This document shows, one piece after another, positions 18,207 through 28,330 of a stretch of 57,518 bases of DNA. The DNA is taken from contig CAJWAD010000009.1 in the NCBI GenBank assembly GCA_913020245.1, forward strand, positions 1-57,518, read 5' to 3'. The DNA comes from an uncultured Oleiphilus sp. (GTDB taxonomy: Bacteria; Pseudomonadota; Gammaproteobacteria; Pseudomonadales; Oleiphilaceae). The number at the start of each line of letters is the position of its first letter. Position 1 is the first letter of the stretch. The notes beneath the pieces are model-generated. The model was not told the DNA's origin and did no database searches. It worked only from the letters and a program-made list of their open reading frames with translations. The position numbers and the translations under genes were made by a program.

Positions 18207-20924
18207 CTATGAAGCTTGAGCTTGCGGTGATGAAAGGTCGTCTAATTGCGTAGAAATGTCATGCTGAAGTGTTGTACACATGGCCTCATCGCTCAGAGGT
18301 TGTCCGTTTTCTTGAGAAATAAAGAAAACGTCTTCGACGCGTTCACCGAGTGTAGCGATACGCGCATTGATCATCACGAGGTCATGGGTATACAAAATAT
18401 GACCGATGCGCGCTAATAAACCGGGTCGGTCTGGCGTGACGACTTCCATGACAGTGCGGTGATTGAGCGTATCATTGCTCAGCGTGACTTCCGTCGGAAA
18501 CGCAAAGGCTTTTAGTTGACGAGGTGTGCGACGGTTAATGATTTCTGGGTAATCATCGGGGTCATCTAACGCTTCAACCAATTTTTTAATAATCGTAGCC
18601 TTACGTGCTTGGTCAGCAGCAAACCCTTGATTATTTGCATCGGTCGCTATAAACGTACTCACACTGAATTCTGAACTACCCGTGCTGATGCGTGCGCTTA
18701 GAACGTTCAAGTTGAGTTGTTCGAACATTGCGGCCGTTGCGGCAAATAGATCTTCATCAGACTTTTGGTAAATCATGATTTGTGAAAAACCTTGACCATT
18801 CTCAGTATTTTTATCCCGAATGGCGATAACCGGTATCGTTGGGTCTTGCTGGGAAAGTATATGTTCACATTGCCAAACGATATCTGAAACGTAACCCTGT
18901 AAAAAATAATCTGCATCGAGTGAATCGAGTAACTCGTTGACCGCAGAGGCTGGATATTCTTTCATAAGGAGTGTCGTGCGCACTTCTTTTTGTGTCGCGG
19001 CGATCCAGTCTTCTCGGTCAAGCTTGTCTTCAATGCCCTTTCGTATCGCACGCCGGCTTTCAATATACAGCTGTTGCAGTAAGCTTGAGCGCCAGCTATT
19101 CCAAAGTTTCGGGTTGGTGGCAGCGATATCGCAAACCGTCAGCACGTAAAGATAGTCTAAGTGCACCAAACTAGGTATCTGCTCAGCGAATTCGTAAACT
19201 ATATCTGGGTCGGCGATATCTTTCTTCTGTGCCGTCATCGACATTAGTAGGTGATGCTCGACAAGCCAACTGATAAGTTGTGTATCGCGTTCGCTGTAAT
19301 GGTGACGCTGACAGAACTTGATGACATCTTGCGCGCCAAGCTCTGAATGATTACCACCTCGTCCTTTTGCAATATCGTGGTAAATGGCAGCAACGAAAAT
19401 CAGCTCAAGCTTGGGCAGATCATCAACCAATGAGGACGCAAGCGGAAAGCGCTCTATGGCGCGTGGGTCGCTCAGATTAACGATATTACGAACGAGGTTG
19501 ATGGTATGCGTATCAACGGTGTAAACGTGAAAAAGGTCGTGCTGCATTTGCCCAACAATGGAGGCAAACTCTGGTAAATAGCGCGACAGAACGTTGTACT
19601 TCAACATATTGTTGAGCGTACGATGTAGCTTATGTGGCGTGCGTAATATTTCTCTGAATAAGCTGGTATTGCCCAGATCGTTTCGGAAACTTTCATCAAT
19701 CAGGTATTGATGTTCACGAATCAGACGGATCGTAGTCGACCGAATACCCTTAATTTCGGGATCGCTTGCCATCAGAGAGAAAATTTCAATTAAGGCGTAA
19801 GGCGAGCGATCAAAAACTTCATTGTTAACGGTTTCGATGTAACCATTATTGAGTTGAAAGCGCCTGTTGATCGGCGTGATTTGTACCGATTTATTTGTAT
19901 TAAGATAGAACTCATCGAAGTACTGTAAAATCACATCTGCGAGTTCACCAATGCCAAGTACGGTCCGGAAGTAGCGCTGCATCATCTGCTCGACGCCTAA
20001 GCCTTCATTGTTGTCTTCGTAGCCTAAAATGCTGGCCACACGCCGTTGATGATCAAACAGCAAACGGTTTTCATTTCGCCCTGCCACCATTTGTAGCCCG
20101 TAGCGCAAGCTCCAAAGAAATGTCTCGCCTTGAAGTAGCATGTTAAATTCGTCATCAGTTAAAAACTTATAGCGTTTTCGGGTATCCACGGCATTGAAAC
20201 CAAAATGGCGTTTTGTTACCCAAGCGATAGTTTGAATGTCACGGAGCGTGCCCGGTGACGATTTAATATTGGGTTCAAGATTGTATTCTGTGTCGGTGTA
20301 CTTGGCATGCCGGCCTAATTGTTCGTTGTATTTGGCAATAAAATAATCTCGTGACGGGTAAACCTCATCTGAGTAGACACGTTTGCTGAGCGACAAGCGA
20401 AGCGCCTCGTCGCCAGTAATTGTGCGCGTCTCTAATAAGTTGGTGGCGATGGTGACATCTTCTTTGGCTGATTCGATGCATTCGTTTAGCGTGCGTACGC
20501 TGTGTCCGATATCAAGCTTCAAATCCCAAAGCAGTGTAATGAATGCGGATAACGCTTCGCCGAGAGCAGGCGAAATCTCATCTTTTGCTAGTATCAATAA
20601 GTCTATATCTGAGTAGGGATGCAACTCGCCTCGGCCATATCCACCAACAGCCAGCAGTGCAGTATCTTGATCAATAGCAAAACGTGTCCACAGTGCGGCG
20701 AGGAGTTGGTCCATAAACCATGCTTTTGCGCCAAGAATGTCGCGAATATTACCGCCTGCGATATAAATCGCGTCAAATGCCGAGGCGGCGCGCGCAAGAA
20801 ATTCTTTGGCCTCTTTGGCAGGGTACGTGCAATCTTTGAGTTGTGACTGCATCACGCTTATGCTGATTTCAGATTGCGTTAGGAATTGCTCTCGTATGAC
20901 GGTATGAATAAGTGGGCTGCTCAT
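18207..20924 (-). CDS. glnD: PII uridylyltransferase / uridylyl-removing enzyme
   Basis: Glutamine sensor of 905 residues that uridylylates PII (GlnB/GlnK) at low glutamine and removes UMP at high glutamine, setting NtrB/NtrC and glutamine synthetase activity. Domains in order: nucleotidyltransferase with G94-GYGRGELHPYSDIDL (Asp106 and Asp108 as metal ligands), a central region, an HD hydrolase domain with IYHDIAKGRGGNHSELG near residue 515, and two C-terminal ACT domains (about 710-790 and 830-900; the second with VVTPDRPGLLARIG). Its ATG overlaps the map stop (ATGA). This is relevant to the sigma-54-type nitrate promoter elsewhere in the window, as GlnD feeds NtrC. Confidence 0.97.
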   Translation of the reverse strand: MSSPLIHTVIREQFLTQSEISISVMQSQLKDCTYPAKEAKEFLARAASAFDAIYIAGGNIRDILGAKAWFMDQLLAALWTRFAIDQDTALLAVGGYGRGELHPYSDIDLLILAKDEISPALGEALSAFITLLWDLKLDIGHSVRTLNECIESAKEDVTIATNLLETRTITGDEALRLSLSKRVYSDEVYPSRDYFIAKYNEQLGRHAKYTDTEYNLEPNIKSSPGTLRDIQTIAWVTKRHFGFNAVDTRKRYKFLTDDEFNMLLQGETFLWSLRYGLQMVAGRNENRLLFDHQRRVASILGYEDNNEGLGVEQMMQRYFRTVLGIGELADVILQYFDEFYLNTNKSVQITPINRRFQLNNGYIETVNNEVFDRSPYALIEIFSLMASDPEIKGIRSTTIRLIREHQYLIDESFRNDLGNTSLFREILRTPHKLHRTLNNMLKYNVLSRYLPEFASIVGQMQHDLFHVYTVDTHTINLVRNIVNLSDPRAIERFPLASSLVDDLPKLELIFVAAIYHDIAKGRGGNHSELGAQDVIKFCQRHHYSERDTQLISWLVEHHLLMSMTAQKKDIADPDIVYEFAEQIPSLVHLDYLYVLTVCDIAATNPKLWNSWRSSLLQQLYIESRRAIRKGIEDKLDREDWIAATQKEVRTTLLMKEYPASAVNELLDSLDADYFLQGYVSDIVWQCEHILSQQDPTIPVIAIRDKNTENGQGFSQIMIYQKSDEDLFAATAAMFEQLNLNVLSARISTGSSEFSVSTFIATDANNQGFAADQARKATIIKKLVEALDDPDDYPEIINRRTPRQLKAFAFPTEVTLSNDTLNHRTVMEVVTPDRPGLLARIGHILYTHDLVMINARIATLGERVEDVFFISQENGQPLSDEAMCTTLQHDISTQLDDLSSPQAQAS

Positions 20925-21706
20925 GCCACCTCAAAATACGCTTTTTCTTCATCGCGCATTGTTAGTACTTCAAAGCCATCTTTTGTGACAAGCACGGTAT
21001 GTTCCCACTGCGCTGATAGCTTGTGATCTTTTGTGACGACCGTCCATTCGTCTGGTAACAGTTTACACTGGCGTTTGCCTTGGTTGATCATCGGTTCAAT
21101 TGTAAAAATCATGCCTTCTTGCAGTGCCATACCCGTGCCTTTTTTTCCATAATGCATGACTTGCGGTTCTTCATGAAACACTGCGCCAATGCCATGACCG
21201 CAATACTCCCGTACGACAGAGTAATAATTACTTTCTGCATGCTTTTGAATCACAGCGCCGATATCGCCTAGGCGAGCGCCTGGTTTGACAAGCTGGATAC
21301 CCTTATACATACATTCTTGCGTAATGCGCACCAACCGGTCGGCAGCAATACTCGATTTGCCGATAAAAAACATTTTGCTGGTGTCGCCATGATAGCCATC
21401 TTTAATGACGGTGATATCGATATTAATAATATCACCACTCTTTAAGACCTTTTTGTCCGTGGGGATGCCGTGACAAATGACGTGATTGACTGATGTGCAA
21501 ATAGATTTCGGAAAGCCCTTATAGTTTAGCGGCGCAGGGATTGCGTCTTGCACATTTACGATATAGTCGTGGCATATCGTATTTAGTTCTTCTGTGCTTA
21601 CGCCTATTTGAACATGCGGTTCAATCATTTGGAGTACATCCGCGGCAAGACGTCCTGCAATGCGCATTTTTTCGATTTCTTCAGGCGTTTTAATCGTTAC
21701 ATTCAT
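20921..21706 (-). CDS. map: Type I methionine aminopeptidase
   Basis: Removes the initiator methionine from nascent proteins; 261 residues, normal for bacterial type I. The metal-binding residues are visible in order: Asp in INIDIT, Asp in HGDTSKMFFIG, His in CGHGIGAVFHEEP, Glu in TIEPMINQG and a final Glu in WEHTVLVT. It is divergent from rpsB with 354 bases between, as in many gammaproteobacteria, and its stop overlaps glnD by 4 bases. Confidence 0.97.
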   Translation of the reverse strand: MNVTIKTPEEIEKMRIAGRLAADVLQMIEPHVQIGVSTEELNTICHDYIVNVQDAIPAPLNYKGFPKSICTSVNHVICHGIPTDKKVLKSGDIINIDITVIKDGYHGDTSKMFFIGKSSIAADRLVRITQECMYKGIQLVKPGARLGDIGAVIQKHAESNYYSVVREYCGHGIGAVFHEEPQVMHYGKKGTGMALQEGMIFTIEPMINQGKRQCKLLPDEWTVVTKDHKLSAQWEHTVLVTKDGFEVLTMRDEEKAYFEVA

Positions 21707-21886
21707 GAGTTGGCTGTTATCGTTGGGGTTAAATACTTAAGTTTTTGATTCGATAAACTACTATTCAATTTAAAAGTACTGGTGAAAGCGGCGATATTCT
21801 ACCTTTTTGTGGCGCTGAAGAAAATAATTTATAAGTATCAAGTCGATGTGTATTTCACTAAAAAACTTCTTTTTTGATCGTTGTTA

Positions 21887-21895
21887 TGGTATAAA
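21887..21895 (+). promoter_or_regulatory. rpsB: Extended -10 promoter of rpsB-tsf
   Basis: TGGTATAAA is an extended -10 (TGn plus TATAAA). It is followed by GCGCTCGC, a GC-rich discriminator of the kind seen in stringently controlled ribosomal promoters. The -35 at the right distance (TTCTTT, 21867-21872) is weak, as expected with an extended -10. Transcription would start near 21902. Confidence 0.5.
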
Positions 21896-21986
21896 GCGCT
21901 CGCTAATTTTCGGGAAGACTCACGTCATATTGACTTCATGCTCCCGATAACTAAATCCGCACACGTTTCGACACGTTTATCTGGGT

Positions 21987-22014
21987 GCTGGTGGATATTT
22001 TCCGCTGGTGGATA
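21987..22014 (+). repeat. 11-base direct repeat in the rpsB leader
   Basis: GCTGGTGGATA occurs at 21987-21997 and 22004-22014, six bases apart, inside the rpsB 5' leader. The rpsB leader in gammaproteobacteria is known to be an autoregulatory target of S2; whether this repeat is part of that structure is not known from sequence. Confidence 0.6.
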
Positions 22015-22060
22015 AATGGGAGGCGTGGAGGTCTAACCCAAACACATTAAAGGAAATATC

Positions 22061-22807
22061 ATGGCGTCAGTTTCTATGCGCGACCTGTTAAAAGCAGGTG
22101 TACACTTTGGTCACCAGACTCGTTACTGGAATCCAAAAATGGGCAAATATATCTTTGGAGCCCGAAACAAAATTCATATCATCAACCTCGAACAAACTGT
22201 TCCTGCGTTGAATGAATCTCTTGCAATGGTCAAGAAATTGGCCGAGAGCAAAAACAAGGTCCTCTTCGTAGGTACCAAGCGTGCAGCAAGCAAAATCGTA
22301 AAAGAAGAAGCCGAGCGCTCAGGTATGCCTTACGTTAACCATCGCTGGTTGGGTGGTATGTTGACGAATTACAAAACAATTCGCCAAAGCATTCGCCGAT
22401 TCCGAGAGCTTGAGTCGCAGTCTAAAGACGGTACTTTTGACAAGATCACTAAGAAAGAAGCATTGATGCGTGTTCGAGAAATGAACAAGTTAGAACGCAG
22501 TATTGGTGGTATCAAGGACATGGGCGGTCTACCAGACGCACTTTTCGTTATTGATGTTGATCACGAGCGCATTGCGATAAAAGAAGCAAACAAGCTAGGT
22601 ATACCGGTCATTGGGATTGTAGATACTAACAGTGATCCAGACGGCGTTGACTACGTTATTCCTGGTAACGATGATGCGATTCGGGCCATTCAAATCTACG
22701 CGAAAGCATTTGCTGACTCTGTTGTTGAAGGAACAGTTGCTGGTGGTGGCGAGTATGTAGAAGTTGCTGAAGAAGCGCCTGCTGCGGCAGAAGATTCGGC
22801 GGAGTAA
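22061..22807 (+). CDS. rpsB: 30S ribosomal protein S2
   Basis: Small-subunit ribosomal protein of 248 residues. The N-terminus [22 protein letters not shown], together with [28 protein letters not shown] and [12 protein letters not shown], are hallmark S2 segments; the C-terminus is an acidic Glu/Ala tail. AAAGGAA lies 6 bases before the ATG. It opens the long + strand cluster and is followed by a hairpin and a terminator-like attenuator before tsf. Confidence 0.98.
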   Translation: MASVSMRDLLKAGVHFGHQTRYWNPKMGKYIFGARNKIHIINLEQTVPALNESLAMVKKLAESKNKVLFVGTKRAASKIVKEEAERSGMPYVNHRWLGGMLTNYKTIRQSIRRFRELESQSKDGTFDKITKKEALMRVREMNKLERSIGGIKDMGGLPDALFVIDVDHERIAIKEANKLGIPVIGIVDTNSDPDGVDYVIPGNDDAIRAIQIYAKAFADSVVEGTVAGGGEYVEVAEEAPAAAEDSAE

Positions 22808-22820
22808 GCTTACGTCAACA

Positions 22821-22846
22821 AGCAAGAGCGCATAAGCGCTCTTGCT
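22821..22846 (+). other. Perfect 11-bp hairpin after rpsB
   Basis: AGCAAGAGCGC (22821-22831), loop ATAA and GCGCTCTTGCT (22836-22846). It starts 14 bases after the rpsB stop and is followed by CTAAG, not a T run. It is probably an mRNA stability or processing element preceding the attenuator. Confidence 0.6.
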
Positions 22847-22866
22847 CTAAGTTTGCACAATATTGT

Positions 22867-22888
22867 AAGGGGCGTTGTCCCTTTTTTT
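22867..22888 (+). terminator. Attenuator-type terminator between rpsB and tsf
   Basis: AAGGG (22867-22871), a 7-base loop and CCCTT (22879-22883) running into seven Ts (22882-22888). The short stem suggests partial termination, which would let S2 be made in excess of EF-Ts transcript while keeping tsf in the operon. Confidence 0.6.
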
Positions 22889-22922
22889 ATTAGCCCTTAG
22901 GGCGATTTAGTGAGGAATTGTG

Positions 22923-23771
22923 ATGGCTGGTATTAGTGCCTCAATGGTAAAAGAGCTGCGTGAACGCACAGGCTTGGGCATGCTTGAGTGTAAAAAAGCA
23001 CTTGCGGAAGTGGAAGGTGACGTCGAAAAAGCAATTGAAGAATTGCGTAAAAAAAGTGGTATGAAAGCGGCTAAGAAAGCGGGTCGAACCGCTGCAGAAG
23101 GTGTGGTTGTGGTTAAGGCCGCGGACGACAATACGTCAGCCATGCTTGTGGAAGTAAACTCGGAAACAGATTTTGCAGCAAAAAATGAAGATTTTGTTGC
23201 GTTTGCAAATAAAGTTGCTGATGAAGCATTTGCTTCAGGTTCAACCGAAGTTTCCGGTTTGTTGGATTCTGAGCGTGAAGCATTGGTCCAGAAGATTGGT
23301 GAGAATATTTCACCGCGTCGCGCATCAAAGGTTGAAGGTGAAGTAGTGGGCGTTTATGTTCATTCAAATTCACGCATCGCATCAATTGTGGCGCTAAACG
23401 GCGGCGATGTTGCTCTGGCAAAGGATGTCGCTATGCACGCAACGGCTGTCAATCCGCGTATCCTTAACCCTGAAGATATGCCTGCTGAAGAGCTCGAGAA
23501 AGAAAAAACCATCATTAAAGCGCAGCCTGACATGGAAGGTAAGCCGGCGGAGATCGTTGAGAAAATGATGGGCGGTCGTATCAAAAAGTTTTTGAAAGAA
23601 AATAGCTTGGTTGAGCAGCCATTCGTTAAGAACCCAGAAGTGACTGTTGGTCAACTCGTGAAAGAAGCGGGTGCAGAAATTGTTTCTTTTGTGCGTTTAG
23701 AAGTTGGTGAAGGTATCGAAGTTGAAGAAACTGATTTCGCTGCGGAAGTTGCAGCACAGTTAAACAGCTAA
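22923..23771 (+). CDS. tsf: Elongation factor Ts
   Basis: Guanine-nucleotide exchange factor for EF-Tu, 282 residues. The N-terminal UBA-like domain begins [17 protein letters not shown] and contains [17 protein letters not shown]. The core has the EF-Tu-contacting segment [13 protein letters not shown], and [13 protein letters not shown] and HATAVNPR fit the dimerisation core. The ATG at 22923 is taken rather than the GTG one codon earlier because it matches family N-termini, with GAGGA 6 bases upstream. Confidence 0.98.
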   Translation: MAGISASMVKELRERTGLGMLECKKALAEVEGDVEKAIEELRKKSGMKAAKKAGRTAAEGVVVVKAADDNTSAMLVEVNSETDFAAKNEDFVAFANKVADEAFASGSTEVSGLLDSEREALVQKIGENISPRRASKVEGEVVGVYVHSNSRIASIVALNGGDVALAKDVAMHATAVNPRILNPEDMPAEELEKEKTIIKAQPDMEGKPAEIVEKMMGGRIKKFLKENSLVEQPFVKNPEVTVGQLVKEAGAEIVSFVRLEVGEGIEVEETDFAAEVAAQLNS

Positions 23772-23871
23772 GATTAAAAAACGGGCTTGTTCACAGGCGA
23801 GTCCAAATGAGTTGTTGAGAAGTTAATTTTTGCATAGCAGCTAAAGCCTCTTCTTGTTACAATTTGCGCCG

Positions 23872-23909
23872 TGCCGCAACCAAATAGCATTCGCTGATTG
23901 GTTGCGGCA
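23872..23909 (+). terminator. 12-bp hairpin between tsf and pyrH
   Basis: TGCCGCAACCAA (23872-23883) and TTGGTTGCGGCA (23898-23909) are perfectly complementary around a 14-base loop. Only a loose T-rich stretch (TTGTTGTATTT) follows, so termination is probably incomplete. It lies 100 bases after the tsf stop and 74 before pyrH. Confidence 0.55.
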
Positions 23910-23982
23910 TTGTTGTATTTAAAATCCGCATTTAGTGGGTGTATACGTTCAACGACGCTGACACATTAGGGACACAATAACG

Positions 23983-24729
23983 ATGCCAGTAAATCTCCAG
24001 CCGAAATACAAACGAGTTCTGCTAAAACTAAGTGGTGAAGCCTTGATGGGTGAGGAAAACTTTGGCATTGATCCAAAGGTTTTAGACCGCATGGCGCTTG
24101 AGGTAGGGCAGTTAGTAGGCATCGGTGTTCAAGTGGGTATGGTGATTGGTGGTGGCAACTTGTTTCGTGGCGCCGCGTTAAGTGCTGCGGGTATGGATCG
24201 TGTCACCGGTGATCATATGGGGATGCTAGCGACTGTCATGAATGCATTGGCCATGCGGGATGCGCTTGAACGTTCAAATATTTCGACGCGTGTTATGTCT
24301 GCTATTCCGATGAGTGGCGTGGTCGACCATTACGATCGGCGTACGGCCGTGCGTTGGTTGAAAGATGGTGACGTGGTCATCTTCAGTGCAGGCACAGGAA
24401 ACCCGTTTTTTACGACAGATTCGGCTGCTTGTTTACGAGGCATTGAAGTCGATGCGGACGTCGTGTTGAAAGCGACAAAAGTTGATGGTGTCTACGATAG
24501 CGATCCAATGAAAAATAAAGATGCGCAAAAATTCGATAGTTTAACCTATGATGAAGTGTTGGATCGTAAACTTGGCGTCATGGACCTAACTGCAATTTGT
24601 CTATGCCGTGATCATGATATGCCAGTGCGTGTTTTCGATATGAATAAGGCAGGCGCTTTAACAAATATCATGGTCGGTGAATCGGAAGGCACGCTTATCC
24701 AACCAAATGCCTTGGAAAAGCCAGAGTAA
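23983..24729 (+). CDS. pyrH: Uridylate kinase
   Basis: Bacterial UMP kinase of the amino-acid-kinase fold, hexameric, 248 residues: UMP + ATP to UDP. Visible are the phosphate-binding start [36 protein letters not shown], the UMP-site segment [14 protein letters not shown], and [13 protein letters not shown]. It has its own upstream gap of 211 bases with a strong hairpin and probably its own promoter. It is followed by frr after 67 bases. Confidence 0.98.
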   Translation: MPVNLQPKYKRVLLKLSGEALMGEENFGIDPKVLDRMALEVGQLVGIGVQVGMVIGGGNLFRGAALSAAGMDRVTGDHMGMLATVMNALAMRDALERSNISTRVMSAIPMSGVVDHYDRRTAVRWLKDGDVVIFSAGTGNPFFTTDSAACLRGIEVDADVVLKATKVDGVYDSDPMKNKDAQKFDSLTYDEVLDRKLGVMDLTAICLCRDHDMPVRVFDMNKAGALTNIMVGESEGTLIQPNALEKPE

Positions 24730-24796
24730 ATTTATAACAACTAATTGGATGTTGGTGATCGAGCTAACAGCAACGAATACCTAAGGGGACACCTCT

Positions 24797-25354
24797 GTGA
24801 TTGAAGAAATTAAGCAAGATGCGGAAACGCGCATGAATAAGAGCTTGGATGCACTGGCCGTCGCGTTTGCTAAGATTCGTACGGGTCGTGCGCACCCTAG
24901 CATTTTAGATAGTGTAATGATTTCCTACTACGGTGTTGATACGCCATTGAAGCAGGTTGCAAACATTGGTGTAGAAGATGGTCGTACCCTAGCGGTATCT
25001 GCTTGGGAAAAACCGATGGTTCCGGTTATTGAGAAGGCGATTCTTGCCGCTAACCTGGGTTTGAATCCTGCTACCTCAGGCGATTTAATTCGTGTACCGA
25101 TGCCACCATTAACAGAAGAAACGCGTCGCGATATGGTGAAGTTGGCGAAGGCTGATGCTGAAAATGCACGCGTGTCTGTGCGTAACGCGCGGCGTGACGC
25201 GAACTCAGATCTAAAAGATTTGTTGAAAGAGAAAGAAATTTCGGAAGACGATGAAAAGCGTGGCGCGGATCAAATTCAGAAATTAACGGATGCCTATATA
25301 GCGAAAGTTGAGACAGCATTTCAGGGAAAAGAAGCGGATCTGATGGAAGTATAG
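24797..25354 (+). CDS. frr: Ribosome recycling factor
   Basis: Splits post-termination ribosomes with EF-G; 185 residues, the normal length. Recognisable segments are the N-terminal [44 protein letters not shown] and [16 protein letters not shown]. It uses a GTG start; AAGGGG lies 8 bases upstream and the translated N-terminus aligns with the family, so GTG is well supported. Confidence 0.98.
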   Translation: MIEEIKQDAETRMNKSLDALAVAFAKIRTGRAHPSILDSVMISYYGVDTPLKQVANIGVEDGRTLAVSAWEKPMVPVIEKAILAANLGLNPATSGDLIRVPMPPLTEETRRDMVKLAKADAENARVSVRNARRDANSDLKDLLKEKEISEDDEKRGADQIQKLTDAYIAKVETAFQGKEADLMEV

Positions 25355-25396
25355 GGAAACGCTTTATGTCCTTTTTCGGGATGCTAAGGTTGGAAA

Positions 25397-26227
25397 ATGA
25401 GTTCTGACATACCTTATTGTGCAGATAATAAACCGCGTCACATTGCAATTATCATGGATGGTAACAATCGGTGGGCGAAACAAAAGCGTTTGCTTGGCGT
25501 CTCTGGCCACAAGGCCGGCGTCGAAGCGGTAAGGGCTGTCGTTAAAACGTGCCGTGAGCAAGGCATTGAAGTACTGACGCTTTTCGCTTTTAGTAGTGAA
25601 AATTGGCGACGGCCTGCCGACGAAGTTAGTGCGTTAATGCGATTGTTTTTGTTGGCGCTCCAGCGTGAAATTAATAAGCTCGATAAAAATAATATTTGCC
25701 TGAAAATAATTGGCGATCGGTCAAAGTTTAGTCCTCTCCTACAAGACTATATGGAAAAAGCTGAGCGTCAAACAGCCTCAAATACCGGTATGAGCTTGGT
25801 GATTGCTGCAAATTATGGCGGTCAATGGGATATAACGCAGGCTGCCCAAAAACTGGCATTGAAAGTGGCTCAAGGTAGTATGGCCGCGGAAGAGATTACT
25901 GAACAGACGCTTCAAGATGAGCTGTGTATGGCTAGTTATCCAATGCCTGATCTTATGATTCGTACCGCAGGTGAAAAACGCATCAGTAATTTTATGCTGT
26001 GGCAGTTAGCGTATTCAGAATTTTACTTTTCAGAACTATATTGGCCAGATTTTAGAGAAGACCAAATAATTGAAGCGATTGAAGAGTACGCAAACAGAGA
26101 GCGTCGTTTTGGTCAAACGAATGAGCAGTTGTCTGGTGAAAAATCAAATGCGTTGTCAGCTGAAGACTCGGGTAATGTAAATTGGCCGAGCGAGAGTGGA
26201 AAGGGAGTTGAGGTGGACGATGTATAG
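25397..26227 (+). CDS. uppS: Undecaprenyl diphosphate synthase
   Basis: Cis-prenyltransferase that makes C55-PP, the lipid carrier for peptidoglycan and O-antigen. The active-site aspartate is Asp21 in HIAIIMDGNNRWAK; LTLFAFSSENWRRP and RTAGEKRISNFMLWQ follow (family usually RTSGE/RISN). At 276 residues it is about 20 longer than the E. coli enzyme because of a polar, acidic tail after residue ~245 (Ser, Glu, Asp, Asn rich, ending EVDDV). The tail looks disordered and lineage-specific. It lies 42 bases after frr. Confidence 0.96.
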   Translation: MSSDIPYCADNKPRHIAIIMDGNNRWAKQKRLLGVSGHKAGVEAVRAVVKTCREQGIEVLTLFAFSSENWRRPADEVSALMRLFLLALQREINKLDKNNICLKIIGDRSKFSPLLQDYMEKAERQTASNTGMSLVIAANYGGQWDITQAAQKLALKVAQGSMAAEEITEQTLQDELCMASYPMPDLMIRTAGEKRISNFMLWQLAYSEFYFSELYWPDFREDQIIEAIEEYANRERRFGQTNEQLSGEKSNALSAEDSGNVNWPSESGKGVEVDDV

Positions 26228-26293
26228 GGTGTTTGTTTTGCTTGTTGTTCGCGTAAAGTATGCCCGCACTGACGAACACTGCGGCGATAAGTC

Positions 26294-27124
26294 ATGCTGA
26301 AGCAGCGTATTATTACGGGTTTAATTCTCGCACCTATTGCTCTAACAGGGCTGTTTCTTCTTGATCTTGTTCCCTTTGCTTTTTTTGTCGGGTTTGTCGT
26401 TGCGGTATCGGCGTGGGAGTGGGCGCATTTGTCGGGTTACGAAGCACCGACCGTGCGGATTGGTTATGCAGTCAGTATTTCCGTTCTGCTAACTATTTTA
26501 TATCATGGCGTTGGTGGTGCTTGGGTGTTGGGTCTTGGGGTCGCGTGGTGGTGCCTTGCAGCGTTATTAGTGCTCCGATTTCCATCTAGTAAGGCCTTTT
26601 GGGCGGCCGGTTCAGTTCGACTTATGATTGGTATACTCGTGCTCGTTCCTTTTTGGCAGGCGCTACTAATTGTTCGGCAATCGGAGATTTCTCTGGTTAG
26701 CATCAGTACCCTTTGGATTATCCTATATATGCTTTTGTTGGTGTGGGCGGCTGACGTCGCTGCCTATTTTTCTGGAAAAACGTGGGGGCGGCGCAAGCTT
26801 GCTCCGAGCGTATCTCCAGGAAAGTCATGGGAAGGCGCTTGGGGTGGGTTGAGCAGCTCTATTGTGCTGGCGATTGCTGCGGCGCTAATTCTATCCTTAC
26901 CCTTAAGAGCGGCGATTATATTGGCGGTGATGAGTTTTGCTACCGCTGTAATGTCTATATTTGGCGATTTAACGGAAAGCATGTTTAAAAGAGAGGCGGG
27001 TTTAAAAGATAGTAGTAACCTCCTCCCGGGTCATGGTGGTTTTATGGATAGGATTGACAGCCTGACGGCGGCGGTGCCAATTTTTACTGGTTTTCTACTT
27101 ATGGCTGGCTGGATTAGCGGGTGA
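26294..27124 (+). CDS. cdsA: Phosphatidate cytidylyltransferase
   Basis: Inner-membrane enzyme of 276 residues making CDP-diacylglycerol from phosphatidate and CTP, the branch point to all phospholipids. About seven to eight hydrophobic helices are visible. The C-terminal family signature is intact: [20 protein letters not shown] followed by GFMDRIDS. The stop overlaps the longest frame of dxr by 4 bases, so the two are translationally linked. Confidence 0.96.
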   Translation: MLKQRIITGLILAPIALTGLFLLDLVPFAFFVGFVVAVSAWEWAHLSGYEAPTVRIGYAVSISVLLTILYHGVGGAWVLGLGVAWWCLAALLVLRFPSSKAFWAAGSVRLMIGILVLVPFWQALLIVRQSEISLVSISTLWIILYMLLLVWAADVAAYFSGKTWGRRKLAPSVSPGKSWEGAWGGLSSSIVLAIAAALILSLPLRAAIILAVMSFATAVMSIFGDLTESMFKREAGLKDSSNLLPGHGGFMDRIDSLTAAVPIFTGFLLMAGWISG

Positions 27125-27129
27125 TATTA

Positions 27130-28311
27130 ATGCAGCAGGTATGCGTACTTGGCGCAACAGGCTCTATTGGGATTAGTACCCTGGATGTGATTGAACGTCA
27201 TTCTGATCGTTATCAGACGTTCGCGCTAGCGGCGTATTCAAATGCGGAGAAACTATTTTCGCTATGCCAAAAACATCGACCTCGTTACGCGGTACTTGCC
27301 GCTGAATGGGCGGCCACCGATTTTCAAGCACGGTTAAACGCATCAGATTTAGACACCGAACTTTTAGTCGGTGCCTCGGCCCTCGTTAGCGTGGCTGAGC
27401 ATGAAGAGGTAGACATTGTGATGGCGGCAATTGTCGGGGCAGCCGGCTTGCAGCCAAATCTCGCCGCCATAAAAAAAGGCAAAAAGGTTCTGCTGGCAAA
27501 TAAAGAATCGCTAGTAATGTCTGGCGCCTTATTTATGAATGAAGCTCGCAAGAGCGGTGCGACACTATTGCCGATAGACAGCGAACACAATGCTATCTAT
27601 CAAGCATTGCCCGACAATTACCGGTGTGGTCAGCGAGTGGGTGCAGATATCAAGCGACTTTTACTCACGGCTTCGGGCGGTCCATTTAGAGGCTTTTCGC
27701 TCGAGCAGTTAAATTTAGTGACGCCTGAGCAAGCATGCGCGCATCCGAACTGGTCAATGGGACCAAAGATATCGGTAGATTCGGCGAGTTTGATGAATAA
27801 AGGTTTAGAGTTAATTGAGGCCTGTTGGTTATTTGATGTGCAGTCTTCACGGGTCGATGTGCATATTCATCCGCAAAGCATTGTTCATTCTATGGTCGAG
27901 TATACAGATGGTTCGGTTATCGCACAGTTAGGTCAGCCGGATATGCGCACGCCGATTGCTTACGGTTTAGCTTGGCCTGAAAGAATTGATGCGGGTGTCT
28001 CATCGCTAGATTTATTTACACATAATCGATTGGATTTTGAAGCCCCTGATGTCGAGCGTTTCCCATGCTTAACCCTAGCTAAAGAGGCTTTCGATGCTGG
28101 CGGAAGTGCTTGTACTGTGTTGAACGCTGCGAATGAAGTGGCCGTGGAGGCCTTTCTTAAAGGTAATATTTCGTTTGTGTCAATTCCTGATATTATACGC
28201 GAAGTGCTTGATGTTAGTGACATCGTTGCGCTCAATCACATCGATGACGTGCTCGTTGCTGACCAAGCGGCTCGGCGAGCCGCTGCATCGGCTTTAACTC
28301 AACTCTCTTAA
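27130..28311 (+). CDS. dxr: 1-deoxy-D-xylulose 5-phosphate reductoisomerase
   Basis: NADPH-dependent second enzyme of the MEP isoprenoid pathway, giving 2-C-methyl-D-erythritol 4-phosphate; it supplies precursors used by uppS upstream. The N-terminal Rossmann motif is [24 protein letters not shown] and DSEHNAIYQ carry the metal-binding Asp/Glu, and [23 protein letters not shown] and [12 protein letters not shown] are classic Dxr segments. The ATG at 27130 (MQQVCVLG, 393 residues) fits the family; a GTG at 27121 overlapping the cdsA stop is the alternative. Confidence 0.97.
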   Translation: MQQVCVLGATGSIGISTLDVIERHSDRYQTFALAAYSNAEKLFSLCQKHRPRYAVLAAEWAATDFQARLNASDLDTELLVGASALVSVAEHEEVDIVMAAIVGAAGLQPNLAAIKKGKKVLLANKESLVMSGALFMNEARKSGATLLPIDSEHNAIYQALPDNYRCGQRVGADIKRLLLTASGGPFRGFSLEQLNLVTPEQACAHPNWSMGPKISVDSASLMNKGLELIEACWLFDVQSSRVDVHIHPQSIVHSMVEYTDGSVIAQLGQPDMRTPIAYGLAWPERIDAGVSSLDLFTHNRLDFEAPDVERFPCLTLAKEAFDAGGSACTVLNAANEVAVEAFLKGNISFVSIPDIIREVLDVSDIVALNHIDDVLVADQAARRAAASALTQLS

Positions 28312-28330
28312 ATAGTTTGCCCTGATCCCG

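Larger units (their letters stand above)
21707..22060. other. Divergent map-rpsB control region
   Basis: 354 bases with no gene. On the + side it holds the rpsB promoter and a leader of about 159 bases with a 6-bp stem (TCGGGA 21910-21915 / TCCCGA 21942-21947), a repeat ACACGTTT at 21963-ish spacing just downstream, and an 11-base direct repeat before the ribosome-binding site. The map promoter must lie in the AT-rich part near 21720-21850, but I could not pick a clear one. Confidence 0.55.
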
